Assembly (NCBI RefSeq): GCF_003589595.1
Contig: NW_020654422.1
Span: forward strand, 5,995,039 to 6,059,038
DNA: 64,000 nucleotides
Direction: 5' to 3'
Source of the DNA: Hyposmocoma kahamanoa
Lineage: Eukaryota > Arthropoda > Insecta > Lepidoptera > Cosmopterigidae
This document shows, piece after piece, positions 35,179 through 46,275 of the stretch. Position 1 is the stretch's first letter. Every line of letters starts with the position of its first letter. The notes under the pieces are model-generated. The model was not told the DNA's origin. It made no database searches and saw nothing but the letters and a program-made list of their open reading frames with translations. Position numbers and translations under genes: made by a program.

Positions 35179-36063
35179 AATATACTCACATAACAATAAA
35201 TTGATTATAATATTATGTATATAGTATTGGCATTGTGAACGTAACGTCTACACGATAAATAGAAAGAATATGAATGAGACAAACTACTATTTGAAATATT
35301 TGTATTTGGTTCTAAGTAGATAAGTGTGAAGAAAAGTGTTAAGCAAACTTGATCTTATTGCATCATTAAAGAATGACATTTTATAAAACTTTTTTAGTCA
35401 AATTGATCTTTAGAATTCCTTTTTCACTTTTCTGTACAATGCGTAAAAAGGCTCTTACATCCAAAAGGTCGGCTAGGATTATCAGGTATCCTAGAGCATC
35501 GACTGTATAATGTATAATGGTATGCTATTATAATTACTAATATTTAAACATGTAAGCAAACAGAGAACCTTTATTTCCCAAAGTCGGTTAAAAATGATCA
35601 CCTTATATTTCCATCTACAGCCGAGACGATGGTTAATCTAGCACATAGTATACAGGAAAACTAACATAATTTGATGATGTAATAGTGAGTACAGCAACAT
35701 TTGTCCAAGTGTGGTCAGCACATGTCATTAATCCGACGGCGATCGCCGACAAATATTGGATTACGATGATTGATTGGTCGCAACTTCTACGGACAGCGAC
35801 TAATGGTCGCACTGTGTTGGGCCAGGGGGGGTTAGGTTGTGCGGGAGAGGGGTAGGGTGCTAAACTAATAGAGAACGAATGAGAGAAATAATTTGTTCTG
35901 TTTTGGTAGATGAAAAATGAGTGACCGAAAAGAATGGTTCGGTAAACAGAGAGTTGCGAACTCATCGCTTGTTTTGTGTTTTTGTTTCCGATAGGTTATA
36001 ATGATTCATGTGTTAAAGTAAAACGTTTTTAAATTGCATGTGACATTTGACAATATTACAGTT
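35179..36063. other. No gene recognised; family G end
   Basis: A short family G end (AAAGTCGGTTAAAAATGATC) at 35579-35598. GC-richer DNA with a G-run at 35820-35870. The 110-codon minus frame at 35633-35965 has no recognisable domain. Confidence 0.4.
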
Positions 36064-36192
36064 AGGAAATGAAACTATTTTTCCAGATTTAAATCGCGTA
36101 TATTTGTTTTCTCAAACAAACCAACGTCTGAAAAAACAAATATACGTGATTTTAATCCGGAAAAATAGCTTGTAACAATCGCGAAAACTCGA
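36064..36192 (+). repeat. Family F fold-back repeat
   Basis: AAATGAAACTATTTTTCCAG, AAATCGCGTATATTTG, then the complementary arm CAAATATACGTGATTTTAAT and the closing block ACAATCGCGAAAACTCGATA. The two arms make a long imperfect hairpin. Confidence 0.82.
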
Positions 36193-36474
36193 TAATAATA
36201 GAGCTCCTTATTCAAACTAAGATAAGAGTGTTTCTATAGTTTCGTTACGTCAGTTAGCGTCACAATGCACTCTTGGTGTAATAAGGCCACATCTGCAAAA
36301 CCGGTTTAAAGATTCTGCGAATGAAATTAGTCGATATTTCGTATGCGTAAATAGGAAACTTTTAAAATTTCACATATACATAATTTGTTTCATGTAGTTC
36401 GTGTAATTTTTATGTAATAAAATCACTTTTGACATGATTACACTGACTTTTCGTACCAATGGTAGTGTTCTGTA

Positions 36475-36560
36475 TTTACGGTTTAGCAACGATTTTAATC
36501 TTAATTCGAGGATTATTCACCGCTCTTTAAACGAGATGGGCGATCGCATGTGATTTCGTT
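36475..36560 (+). repeat. Dispersed repeat, pair with 9122-9210
   Basis: TTTAGCAACGATTTTAATCT, GGATTATTCACCGCTC and AAACGAGATGGGCGATCG follow the order of the 9-kb copy. Confidence 0.6.
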
Positions 36561-37231
36561 TACATATAAACTTAGTGTCACACATATAGTTGGTGCGAAA
36601 ACGATAAAAGATAAAAGAAACATTAATCAAGGCTTACAAAGCAAGTAAGTTCTATAGTGGCAGTGGTTTCCCTCTCATATGTTCGCTGCTACACGTCCAT
36701 TTGAAATGCAAATACGCGGTCCTTAATTCGTTCGCGGATTACCGCAAGCGTACTTCGCCAACTTCGTGCCAAAACGTCACGTCCCACCCGAAGGGTTTAT
36801 TGTTGAAGCGCTTGTTTTGCAAAGAATGCCTGAATTTGTCTATGATTTTTTGTAGGAAAATATCTAAGCATACAAAGAGGGTAACAACAAATATAATTCA
36901 ATCGACATTTCAGGTTTTGATCTGATGATTTCTGTAATTAAAACCCTGTGTTAATAGGTGACATGTGCTCGGCTCATATGACGATAATGATGAACTTGCT
37001 ATAGATTTTGCATTCGTTGGTTTTGACTATACAGAAGGTGGAGGGAAATAGACGTGGAGGCAGAAATTCCAAATGACGGTAAAATCAGATCTCCTAGATT
37101 TTTTAGAAACAACTAGAGCAACCTATTAGCGCCGCACTCCACCAGGAGACTGAGCATAACTGATGTAGATAGATAATTGACAGAACGATATGGAGTCACG
37201 ATCCTAAGCAGTGAAGAAAAAGTTAATTTAG
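36561..37231. other. No gene recognised
   Basis: A 74-codon frame at 36701-36925 (+) is Lys/Cys-rich and unrecognised. Confidence 0.3.
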
Positions 37232-37536
37232 TGTTTTTTTTTTATAATATCAAGTGACGGAACAAACAAGTCGTGCGCCTGATTGTAAGCTATAAGCCTG
37301 TCCATAGCACTTGCAGGGACGCTCTGAGCTTTGAATCACGAAGATCTGAGGGGCACTGTCACTGCGCTCGTTACTCTGAGACATAAGTTGACAAATCAAA
37401 TGTGCCTGTAATTTCACCAGCACCCTTACTCTTCAAAACCGGAACACAGCAATGCTGATATTATTGTTTGGCTACAGAAATAGGTAAGGCAGTATTTCCC
37501 TGGACGTACTTTTTCACAAGGAGCTCTACTGCTACG
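37232..37536 (-). repeat. Family S2 repeat, full-length
   Basis: T-run and TATAATATCAAGTGACGG at the 3' end, and GAGCTCTACTGCTACGA at the 5' end. Confidence 0.88.
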
Positions 37537-37736
37537 ACTCGTAAACTAAATTAGTGTCGTCAAACCGGATGAATTGAATCGAGAACTATACAATAATATA
37601 ATAAGAGAATAAATACAAGTACTTTAAGATTGACAAAATCAGTATTAAAATTATAAATTGATTTTATTCCATATTATACCCATTTCTTTCGTAAAGCAGC
37701 ACTGCAATGTTTCAGATTGAATGCTCTGAAGATCTT

Positions 37737-38214
37737 AGTCAAAGTCAATGTCAGAGAATCATTTATTCCATAGGTGAAATACATTTACGCTTGAAAACGT
37801 CACTTTTAAGCTACTGCTCGTTCACTACACTGACTTCCCTGAGAAGAACGAGCAAGAAACTCTAGGGATTGCTAGCTTTTCAAGCTAAAATGTTATGGAA
37901 TACATTTTGAATCAAATTTGTATGGAATCTAGAGCCACGTCGTCTTTGCATACATCTTTATCTAACACGTAGGTGTCAATTTTGTAATATGACTTTTCAA
38001 TTAAAATATTTTTAAACTAGTTTTTAAACTTAGGGAATGATAATCTTAATATATGCTCCGGAATCTTATTGTAAAAACGTGTACAGTTGCCCATAAAAAA
38101 GTCGTTTACCTTGGTTAAACGAAATCGTGGTACCATGAGTTAGGACTTAGCTCGAAGGTTAATATTATGGACATCTTATTTCTTATAGAAATTATGTATA
38201 TTTTTTCGGGCATA
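37737..38214 (-). mobile_element. 3' fragment of the same LINE as 3215-6407
   Basis: Collinear with about 3215-3695: CATTTATTCCATAGGTGAAA, ACGAGCAAGAAACTCTAGGG, ACACGTAGGTGTCAATTTTG, TATGCTCCGGAATCTTATTG and GGTACCATGAGTTAGGACTT. The RT tail carries stops and deletions relative to the first copy, and the 5' truncation lies at about 38214. Confidence 0.9.
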
Positions 38215-39188
38215 ATTGTCATATAATGTCATATGTCTTGCAGCCGGTAATGGATTTCAAACATTTATTCTTAATTCTTTTTTCAAACTTTTCCAAAGTT
38301 TAGTATTTGACATTCATGTCGTCGCGAGATACGCGTAGCAAAATCTCAATGGTTTATTTTCCATTATCCGCAATTTGCATTTCACTTGACGCAGGGTCAC
38401 ACAAGTTGCGCTCGCCTAGATGTGGATTAAGATAATACCACGATTATACACACTGCCTTTCGGGTGTACCTACGTAATTGATATAGAGGCAAAATGGCTG
38501 ATTATGGAGTTTCAGGATTAAGCCATTGTTAGTTCCATTTACTATGTGAAATTCAATTGTATGTCTGGTTAAATATACGTTTATGTGAAATCCTTCATAA
38601 GTTAGGAGTAGATTACATTATAGAGTAGATGTAATGTACGGTTTATAAGCTCTGTTAAGTTTTATTACAACTACTCTCTCCAAGTGTAGTCATGTCACTT
38701 ACGAACAAACTTTTGAATTTAGTTCCATAGAAATAATCTGCAAATTAGGTACAAATTAAGACAACCTTCTATTGGGCCAAATCTTTCCCATTTGTCCGAC
38801 TTTCCGTTCATTAGCTGAGTCAGCGTGTTCTTAAGTTACGTTTTAGTCATACTTAAGTTATATGGCTTAATTAAGTTAAGAACATCTGCAGTTCGAAAGT
38901 ACAATTTGGCGAAAGGGAGTCGTTACTTAAACATCTTTACAGATATTCGGCGCTAGTGCTTTAAGCACTATTTTTGATGTATTTTCTTAAGCTTTCATCG
39001 TCAAGTTTTTAGTAAAAATCATATTGAAAATAAACTAAACTGTTTAGAATAAACTAAAGACTTTACTTCGTGTCCTATTTAGGATGTAGGAACATAATTC
39101 TTTCGCTGTTAATGTAGTATACGGTATGCTAACCCAAATTCGTGTGTCGGGTTTGTGCGTTTTGCTGGCAAAATTCAGGATACCTTAA
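38215..39188. other. No gene recognised
   Basis: AT-rich, no readable coding signal. Confidence 0.35.
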
Positions 39189-39380
39189 GGTCTACTCTCT
39201 ATCCCCGTTCGACACCCATTTAAAACAATTACTGTCAAATAGGTAATCTCGACCAAATTGAAAGACGCATGATGCGAATGAAGCTTCGTACTTGAGAATG
39301 TCTTTTGATTTATTTGAGTATTACTTATTTTACAGTATTGTTTCGTACGAATATCGGACAGAGAATGAGAGTAGACCCCC
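39189..39380. repeat. MITE family M1, second copy
   Basis: GGTCTACTCTCTATCCCCGT on the left and AGAGAATGAGAGTAGACCCC on the right. The central block CGCATGATGCGAATGAAGCT is the same as in 19866-20063. The arms have diverged more than in the nested copy. Confidence 0.88.
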
Positions 39381-39860
39381 TGGGGGTAACAGGCGAAACT
39401 CCACTTTAAGAAGCTTTAAATTTTTCAAGTTTCCGGTGATAAGGATGACGATTACTACTACAAATAAAAAGCTAACTATATCACCAGCCTTCTGGGTATA
39501 ATACCCCAAAGAGAGGCAATTGATAAAGTTTGTTCGTAATTTATCTAGATTTTTCCTATTTGCTATACGGACATATTTAGCATACCTATTTCAATTCTCA
39601 ATACTTTATCGCAAATTTATTTTATATGCAGAGAGCATTTATGGACCCTGTCGGGCACAGCAAGTGAGGGGGAGGCATTTTTTAAAATTTATTAATTAAG
39701 AAATTACTGAAAAATTATTAACAGCAATTGAGAAATTATTATTGAAGTAATAAAATATTTTATAATCTATATTATCATGTATTTAAGTATTATTATGCAT
39801 TAATTTAATCAATAAATAATATTTATTTGCATTTGTTTAGGTATCTATTTCAATAGTTAA

Positions 39861-40062
39861 CTGCCTCCGTGGCCGAACGGTTACCATGCCGGACTGCCAC
39901 GCAGAGGTCCCAGGTTCGATTCCCGGGCCGGGAGAAATATTTGTACGGCCTACAATTATTTCTCTCGTGAGTTTGGGTGTAATTTATGGTTGTCTATGTG
40001 TGTGTTCTTTTCTTTTTTGGTTTCCCTAGTGCGGGGCTATGTTGAGTGTGTGCGTTATTTAT
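39861..40062 (+). mobile_element. SINE-A with an internal deletion
   Basis: Intact head (CTGCCTCCGTGGCCGAACGG and the B box). The CCATGGCACCCGCGACACAG block is replaced by a T-rich stretch before TTTCCCTAGTGCGGGGCTAT. The tail is (TTTA)n. Confidence 0.9.
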
Positions 40063-40523
40063 TTATTTATAAAAACAATTTAAATGTTCTCATTTAGTTA
40101 TTCGTCTCGTATAATATAATTGTGTACAATAAATTATTAATTTGTTTAGTAAATTCCTTCTTTTTATTTAAATATTTAAATAAAAAGAGTTGAATTTGAT
40201 AATTTAATTTTGTTATATATTTTAATTGACATAACTAGTTTTGCCGATCTCAAATGTCTATCCTAAGTTTGCCCGGAAGAAATTGTTACATAGCAATAAG
40301 GCACCCAGTTGCACATAACTTACTACTACTATTATACTTAAGCTATTGTATTGTATTTTAACTGTAGTTTTATGTGCTATAAAGAATATTTCATTTGTTC
40401 ATTGTAGTGAACTAGAATGGTATAGCTTTAAACAATTTCTTTCAATTAATGCTTTGTAATTCTTGTTATGTCAAATGTTTTTCAATATTTTTTGGAGGTA
40501 AAATTCTAAAGGAAATAACTATG
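40063..40523. other. No gene recognised
   Basis: AT-rich. A palindrome-like AAATATTTAAATA lies near 40165. Confidence 0.35.
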
Positions 40524-40533
40524 TATAAATAGT

Positions 40534-40734
40534 AGTGTTGCAACGAATAGTGTATTCGGCCTTAGCTAGGCCGAATATTCGGCCTGATTAACGCACACGT
40601 ACGAAAGTTGCTACGAAAAAAACCATGATAATTTACTGTGTTTCTGGTTCTTCCTTCCTCTTGTTTTTAGATATTCGGCATTCGACCGAATAGCCAAAAA
40701 GGCCTCATAGTAACCGAATATTTGTTGCAACACT
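40534..40734. repeat. MITE M4 with 10-bp target duplication
   Basis: Ends AGTGTTGCAACGAATA and, complemented from the right, AGTGTTGCAACAAATA. The flanks are the exact direct repeat TATAAATAGT (40524-40533 and 40735-40744). The interior holds ATTCGGCC words as further inverted pairs. A 10-bp duplication falls in the range of Mutator-like elements; that assignment is an inference. Confidence 0.9.
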
Positions 40735-40998
40735 TATAAATAGTTTTAACTATACGTATATCAATTTGTTTTTTGCGTTCTATAAAATTCAACGACAATA
40801 ACTAAACATTGTCTCTTTTGTTTCAGGTTCGAGCGCAGTTGAACATAAATAACGCGGCAACTGCTAAAAGCACCCTCGTCGCATTCCCTCGGAATTAAAA
40901 AGAAACGAAATAAGGAAAAGAAAAAAGGACCGGGTCATTCTTTTACAGGCGGGTATGGTCCGAGTGTCGTTTACCGCGTGCCGTCTACCCGGGTACTC

Positions 40999-41064
40999 AT
41001 GAATATGACATCAGCGGTCGACGATGTTGATTTATGCGGCGGTCATCCATCACAGGCCGGATAA
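40999..41064 (+). other. Upstream ORF 1 in the TMTC leader
   Basis: ATG at 40999 (a second in frame at 41005), 21 codons, stop TAA at 41062. It lies fully upstream of and does not overlap the main ORF. It matters only if the leader exon is transcribed. Confidence 0.4.
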
Positions 41065-41140
41065 CCCGACGGACACACAGACAGGCCACTTTTGCTCGAT
41101 ATAACGCTTAGAAAGCCTTTTGTGCGGTCACCGATTGAGT

Positions 41141-41251
41141 ATGCATGAAGTTTTCTACTGCCATTGTGATTGGCTGGATTCTATTTTCGGAATCGTTAAC
41201 AAGTTTGCGCCAATGAGACGAAATGTATCTATAGTAAGGATAACCACGTAG
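41141..41251 (+). other. Upstream ORF 2 in the TMTC leader
   Basis: ATG at 41141, 36 codons, stop TAG at 41249. It ends 166 bp before the TMTC start, so reinitiation would be possible. Confidence 0.4.
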
Positions 41252-41417
41252 AACTTTTGTGAGCAACAACACAATCTGTATGTATTATGCATTTAAATAT
41301 TCTGTCAAATTTAATTACTTAATACGTAATTTGAAAACAAAAACGATTTGTAAACAAAACAATAATGTAAATAAAAAAGTGCTTACTCAAAACCGTTGAT
41401 CAATCAAAGAAGCAACC

Positions 41418-41713
41418 ATGCGTCGGCGTCCCCTACCACCGGTACGGGAAGAAGTCCCTTCAAAACCGTGGCGGCGACTTTGCGAAAGCGATTTAGCAAT
41501 GTACACACTTGTCGCTTCGGTAGGCGCTTTAACCTACGCGAACAGCCTTGATGGCGAATTCGTGCACGACGACATCCCGGCCATAGTATCGAACGGCGAC
41601 GTGACCGGTGCGAATCCTGTGCTGAGTGTTTTCAAGAACGACTTTTGGGGCACGCCAATGAGTGACCCTAACAGCCACAAGTCGTATAGACCGTTGACTA
41701 CACTATCCTTCAG
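41418..41713 (+). CDS. TMTC1-like: TMTC-family O-mannosyltransferase, first coding exon
   Basis: First coding exon (98 complete codons plus two bases) of a transmembrane and TPR-repeat-containing protein. TMTC proteins are ER membrane GT-C-type enzymes that O-mannosylate cadherins. Seen here: a basic N-terminus, one hydrophobic segment at residues about 26-43, then GEFVHDDIPAI with the acidic pair at 51-52 in the expected first luminal loop, NDFWG at 74-78 and SHKSYRPLT at 86-94, the most conserved N-terminal signatures of the family. The start is ATG in the context GCAACCATGC, with A at -3. The exon ends TCCTTCAG before GTGAGT, giving a phase-2 intron (the Arg codon is split); reading through gives a stop at once. 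FVHDD favours TMTC1 over TMTC2, while NDFWGTPM is also found in TMTC3, so the paralogue is not certain. The remaining multi-pass and TPR parts lie outside the window. Confidence 0.9.
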
Positions 41714-41774
41714 GTGAGTTCTGACATTAATGTAATGAAAAAGGTTCTATAAGACACTGCATGAATAAGTAATA

Positions 41775-42000
41775 TAATTTCTGTCGCCAAGCAGTAATGT
41801 CAGCATTACTAAGTTCCGGTTTTGTGTAAGAGTGTTAAGTGTAAGAGTGCTGGTGAAATTACAGACATATCAAACTTATCAGTCAGGGCTCCTGAAATAT
41901 TTGCGATTTAAAGTTCTGAGCGGCATTGCAACTAAGTAGGTGCGACGCGTACCATCAGGTGCACGATTTGTTCTTCCCTTTACTTGATATCATAAAAAAA
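41775..42000 (+). repeat. Family S2 repeat, partial
   Basis: TTCTGTCGCCAAGCAGTAAT to TTGATATCATAAAAAAATG, with small internal losses. It lies 62 bp into the TMTC intron. Confidence 0.83.
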
Positions 42001-42546
42001 TGCAATTGATTGAAAACCGCAAAAGATGTACGTTAGAGTAACAAATGTCTGTACAGTAATTCACGATCGTATCAATGAGTCACAGATCTTAGCATTCGCG
42101 CTCTTTATATATATATTACTTATACCATAGGTTTTATCCAACTTCCTATAAAAATCAAAGTTCAGCTCTATACATATTCAAGTGCCTAAGCAGAAAATAA
42201 AAACATTTCTGCTTTATTATTGAGAACCTTCGCAATATTCTCCAAATTGCTAAATGTAAACGTAATTGCTTAGCCATAGTAAGGTACTGTCAAAGGCCGT
42301 CTTATAATGGTCGTAATCGCGTAGAGATATATATGTATTCCTCCACTTGAGCTTTCAAAGCTATTGAAGCGAGTGTTTGTGAATGGATTACATTTAGATA
42401 TTTTCCTCCAGTATTTTAACCAGGTAATATTTTTTCAAAAATGTTATTGGAAGAATATTGAAATATTGAAAAAATATAATAAAATACGAATTCCGAATAT
42501 TGAACGAACATTCAAATGAGTAAGGGGAAAGGATGACTATATTTAA

Positions 42547-42745
42547 CTGCCTTCGTGGCCGAACGGTTACAATGCTGGACTGCCACGCAGAGATCACAGG
42601 TTCGATTCCCGGGCCGGGAAAAAATGTGTATGGCCTACATTTACTTCTTTCGTGAGTTTCAGTGTAATTTGTCTATGTGTGTGTCCATGGCACCCGCGAC
42701 TCAGGGTTTCCCCAGTGCGGGACTATGTTGAGTGTGTGCGTCATT
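42547..42745 (+). mobile_element. SINE-A, full-length
   Basis: CTGCCTTCGTGGCCGAACGG, B box GGTTCGATTCCCGGGCCGGG, and the tail TGTTGAGTGTGTGCGTCATT with ATT units. Confidence 0.92.
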
Positions 42746-43115
42746 ATTATTAATCACAAGAGACGAACTTGTAGAATTTCATTTAAATCAGGGTACGAAG
42801 TGACCATTATCATTGATAATTTGTTATTCTGATAATTATCACTATAATTATCTTGATAAATACACCTTGATAATTATAATGATATTTATAAAATGAATTG
42901 AAACTAAACATGGTAGCGCTAGTAATGTCATGCCATGTACTTGAACCAAATCATAAAATTGTCAAACATGTCAAATTCAATCTCAAAAAGTCACAAACCA
43001 AATCGTTTTGTCAAAGATTTTTCTTCAAGTTTATTCGCTTTTCTCAATGTTTGTCAAAAATGGTATGGATAATTATCGCGATAGATATCAAAGAAAATAT
43101 ATTATATATATAAAG

Positions 43116-43218
43116 CTACAAGTTTAGACTCACTTAGAAAAATAGAACGCATACTTCCCGATGCGGTAAAAAAGAGATTTATACAGTTGTACGCGGATAG
43201 GCTCCAAGGCAAAGAATC
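43116..43218 (+). pseudogene. Short protein-like relic, unrecognised
   Basis: The plus frame reads DSLRKIERILPDAVKKRFIQ and then LYADRLQGKES before a stop. The amphipathic, charged composition looks protein-like, unlike the flanks, but I cannot place it in a family. It directly precedes the tandem units below and may be part of one larger element. Confidence 0.3.
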
Positions 43219-43349
43219 AATATGAAAAGACAGAAAAGAAGAAAGAAAATGTAAACGAGTGATCAACGGCCTGCAAAAACTATAATACATGCGGGGATTT
43301 TTGTGCATTTTTATGAGATACACCCTGGTCAATTTCTGCGGGAAGTAAA

Positions 43350-43870
43350 AAATATTCGAAATTCAAATAGACAAGATGGCCGCCATATAAATTTCAAAGC
43401 CTCCTATTACGGAAACTATTAGAGATAGGTAGGAAGTGCTTGAAAGAATGTCATAGAGGGTAACATTGGTCAACTGCCTGGGTTAAAAAAAATCAAGATG
43501 CGATTTCAAAATGGTGGCCGAAGAAAACTTGCTTCGATCCGGCTGAAAATTGGCATGCGAGGGTCTTTAGGAGTCCTTAATCATAATTTCGGGTCAAAAA
43601 TTTCTTTTCGCCATTTTTTAATATGGCTTCCATATAACTGTTTTTTTCGTGAAAAATAGCTGCCGAAAGAGATTTGCTCTGATTCGACTGAAAATTGGCG
43701 TGTGACGGCCACTAGAAATAATTTATAATAATTCGTGCCGGATAATAATTTGTGATCAAAATTGGTTTTTCGCCATTTTTCAATATGGCTGCCATAGAAG
43801 TGTTTTTTGGCGGTAGATGAAAATTTGCTCTAATTCGATTGAAAATCGGCATGTGGTGTGGCGCCCATAG
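43350..43870 (+). repeat. Diverged tandem units of ~150 bp
   Basis: Three imperfect units share, in order, CTGAAAATTGGCATG-like text (43548, 43696, and TTGAAAATCGGCATG at 43840) and TTTTCGCCATTTTT-AATATGG (43607 and 43771). The spacing is roughly 145-165 bp. Several AATATGGC / ATGGCCGCCAT words recur. Non-coding. Confidence 0.7.
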
Positions 43871-43940
43871 TACTAATTACTGTCCTTACCGAAGAGCATA
43901 AGCACACCTCGTATTCTGAAAGCGACCACGAGCCGCATGC

Positions 43941-43977
43941 CGAGCCCGACCCCACCGTAGGTGGGGTATAGGGCTCG
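43941..43977. repeat. Strong GC hairpin
   Basis: Outer arms CGAGCCC (43941-43947) and GGGCTCG (43971-43977); inner arms CCCCACC (43950-43956) and GGTGGGG (43960-43966); loop GTA. It lies in a local GC-rich patch after the tandem units. Confidence 0.85.
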
Positions 43978-44299
43978 TATCTTAATAATTTCGCACCCTG
44001 GTTAGAATGGTGAGAAGTTCTAATCCAGCTATATAAATAAAGTCAATATTATTTTAGTACAATAAATGCTAATAACGTAAACAACGCAGTATATAACAGA
44101 TAATGACGTCACAGACGTTGGCGTCCCCGATCAATTATCGGCTTGTAACCGCAGGATGATCCGCCTGTCATGGTCATACCCTGCACTCGTGTTCCACACC
44201 GTCACCGTAATTACCACTGGACGTGGTCTGGACCTCTCATAGCAGCAGAGTGTCCAATGTATGGAAAAAATTTCAAAGCGTTTTAAATCTCGATGTTGA

Positions 44300-44520
44300 G
44301 GTTTTTTTTTATAAAAAATAGTGATAAACATAACATTAATATGAAGTCTTTTATTCACACAATTCAAATTAATTTAAGGAGCAATGCTATATATATAAGC
44401 TTCTATAATAAGATTCCGGTTGGTATTCAAAATTTGGCATTTACGAGGTTTAAAATTATAATAAAGCAAAACTCTTTACACTAAAGGTTATTATACAGCT
44501 TTTCCGTACTTGTATGACAA
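44300..44520 (+). pseudogene. LINE RT C-terminus, small fragment
   Basis: The plus frame at 44293-44484 contains ISFYNKIPVGIQNLAFTRF, comparable to FYNKIPEHILSLSFPKF in the LINE at 3394-4263. After a frameshift, KGYYTAFPYLYDKI continues the similarity. Confidence 0.6.
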
Positions 44521-44530
44521 AATTTAATTT

Positions 44531-44730
44531 AATTGCCTCTGGCCGGACGGTCACGCAGAGGTTCCCAGGTTCAACTCCCGGGCCGGGAGAAGTATTTGTA
44601 TCGCCTACATTTATTTCTCTCGTGAGTTTGGGTGTAATTTGTGGCGGTCTATGTGTGTGCCCATAGCACCCGATACACAGGGTTTCCCTAGAGCGGGGCT
44701 ATGTTGAATGTGTGTGTTATTATTAAAAAA
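44531..44730 (+). mobile_element. SINE-A with a deleted anticodon arm
   Basis: TGCCTCTGGCCGGACGGTCA runs directly into CGCAGAGGTTCCCAGG: about 18 nt of the tRNA-like head (the anticodon-arm region) are missing. The B box is changed to GGTTCAACTCCC. The body and the ATT tail are normal. Confidence 0.9.
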
Positions 44731-44998
44731 AAAACAAGGCAGTGACTAACCTGTTTAGCTCTTGCAGGCTGTCTCGATCTTTGATATTTAAAATAATTAC
44801 TTATTGTAAATGATGCATGTGTACAAATGTTTATTTACAAAGGGCAAACCCTAGTGTTTCTTATTCATTCTTCTCATGAGAATCTGCCTTACGAATGCAT
44901 AGTAGAGTTTACTCAATGTGACGATTTTAAGTGTAATTTGGTTACGTATGAAATTAAGATTACTTGAGTTTGATTTACTTTTTCTCTTTATTACGTCA

Positions 44999-46275
44999 GG
45001 CGCACTATAAGTTTCCGGAATGTATAAGAAAAAAATACTACAAATGGTCAGAAATGAATTTATTATTTCTCAAAATATTCTTCGTTAGCATTGATACACT
45101 TTTTCAAACGAATAAACCAATTTTGAAAACATATATGCCACTCCTCCGTGACAATCTCTGAAACATATTTTTCATACTCCTTCGACAGCCTCTTCAGGCG
45201 ATGAAAATCGTTGACCGCGTAACTGGTTCTTAATTTCTGGAAATAAATAAAAGTTACATGGTGCCAGGTCGGGACTGTACGCGGGATGGCTCATAAGGTC
45301 AACGTTGTTCACCTTCAAAATATCATTTGTTTGTCTGGCCGTGTGAGAACTGGCATTATCATGGTGCAAGATAATACGGCGTTTACGGTTATTTTTACGG
45401 AGTTTGTCAATAACTTCCGGCAAACAAATGGTCGTGTATCAATCACTATTCACGGTACAACGATCCTCCAAAGCAAGAGTAGCCACGTATCCAGTTGTAT
45501 TAAAAAAAGAAGCAATAATGCGCTTTGAGGCACTTTGTATGCGCGCCACTTTGGTCGGTTTCAACTCATCCCGATAGACCCAGTTTGGAATCGTAACTAT
45601 AAACCCATGTTTCGTCACCTGTTACTATGTCCCACATCAAATTTGACGCCTTTTCGTTGAATCTGGTAAGCAAGGCATTGCACTAAGTGACGCGATCCGT
45701 TTTTTGAGCCTCAGTCAAATTATGTGGGTTCCGCCGAGAGCACAGGTTTTTCACACCCAAAATGTTTGTATGGTATTGATTGTATTTGACTCATGCCTAT
45801 GCCTAAAGATCCTTAAATCTCATGGTATGTCTCATGCCTGTCTGTTTTGATCATACGGCGCGTAGCATCGATATTTTTGTTGTTCACTGTAGTGGACGAG
45901 CGACCATCACGAAATTCGTCACTGAGATTCACACAACCCCGTTTGAATTCTGCGAAAACCAGCTATAAATAAATAGTCGTCTTGCATAGTGCTTCATCGC
46001 CAAAAGCAGTTTGAAGCCGAGCGAAACTCCGTTGAGCTGTTACATTACACATAAAGTCGTAGAAAATCATACTACGAAAATTTTCATAGAGGTAAATCCA
46101 TAGTGATGTAGACAACCAATTTCTAAAATGACGCTACAATATAAAAACAAGTGACAGTCAGATGAAACAAAGTGTATTCTACAGCACAGTAGTTCCATTT
46201 TCAAATGTTGTAAATACTTTTTATATATTGCTTATTTACATAAATGTGGGCAGTTTCAGAAACTTATAGTGCGCC
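44999..46275 (-). mobile_element. mariner element, near full-length, inactive
   Basis: 1277 bp bounded by inverted ends GGCGCACTATAAGTTTC (44999) and its complement GAAACTTATAGTGCGCC (ends 46275). On the minus strand it encodes a DD34D-type transposase in broken frames: an N-terminal helix-turn-helix region (45780-45970) and the catalytic part at 45172-45423 with RRIILHHDNASSHTARQTN and YSPDLAPCNFYLFP. Thirty-four residues separate the second Asp from the third site, where the expected Asp is Asn (CNF). Length agrees with known mariners (~1.3 kb). Related to 7221-8223. Confidence 0.93.

Larger units (their letters stand above)
40827..41417 (+). promoter_or_regulatory. Putative TMTC 5' leader exon or proximal promoter
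   Basis: A pyrimidine tract ending TTTTGTTTCAG (to 40826) is a good 3' splice site. From there to the start codon the DNA is markedly GC-richer than the flanks. If the acceptor is used, this is untranslated leader continuous with the coding exon. If not, it is the promoter: an inverted CCAAT (TGATTGGCT at 41167) and CCAATGAG (41210) lie in it. RNA evidence would decide. Confidence 0.5.
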
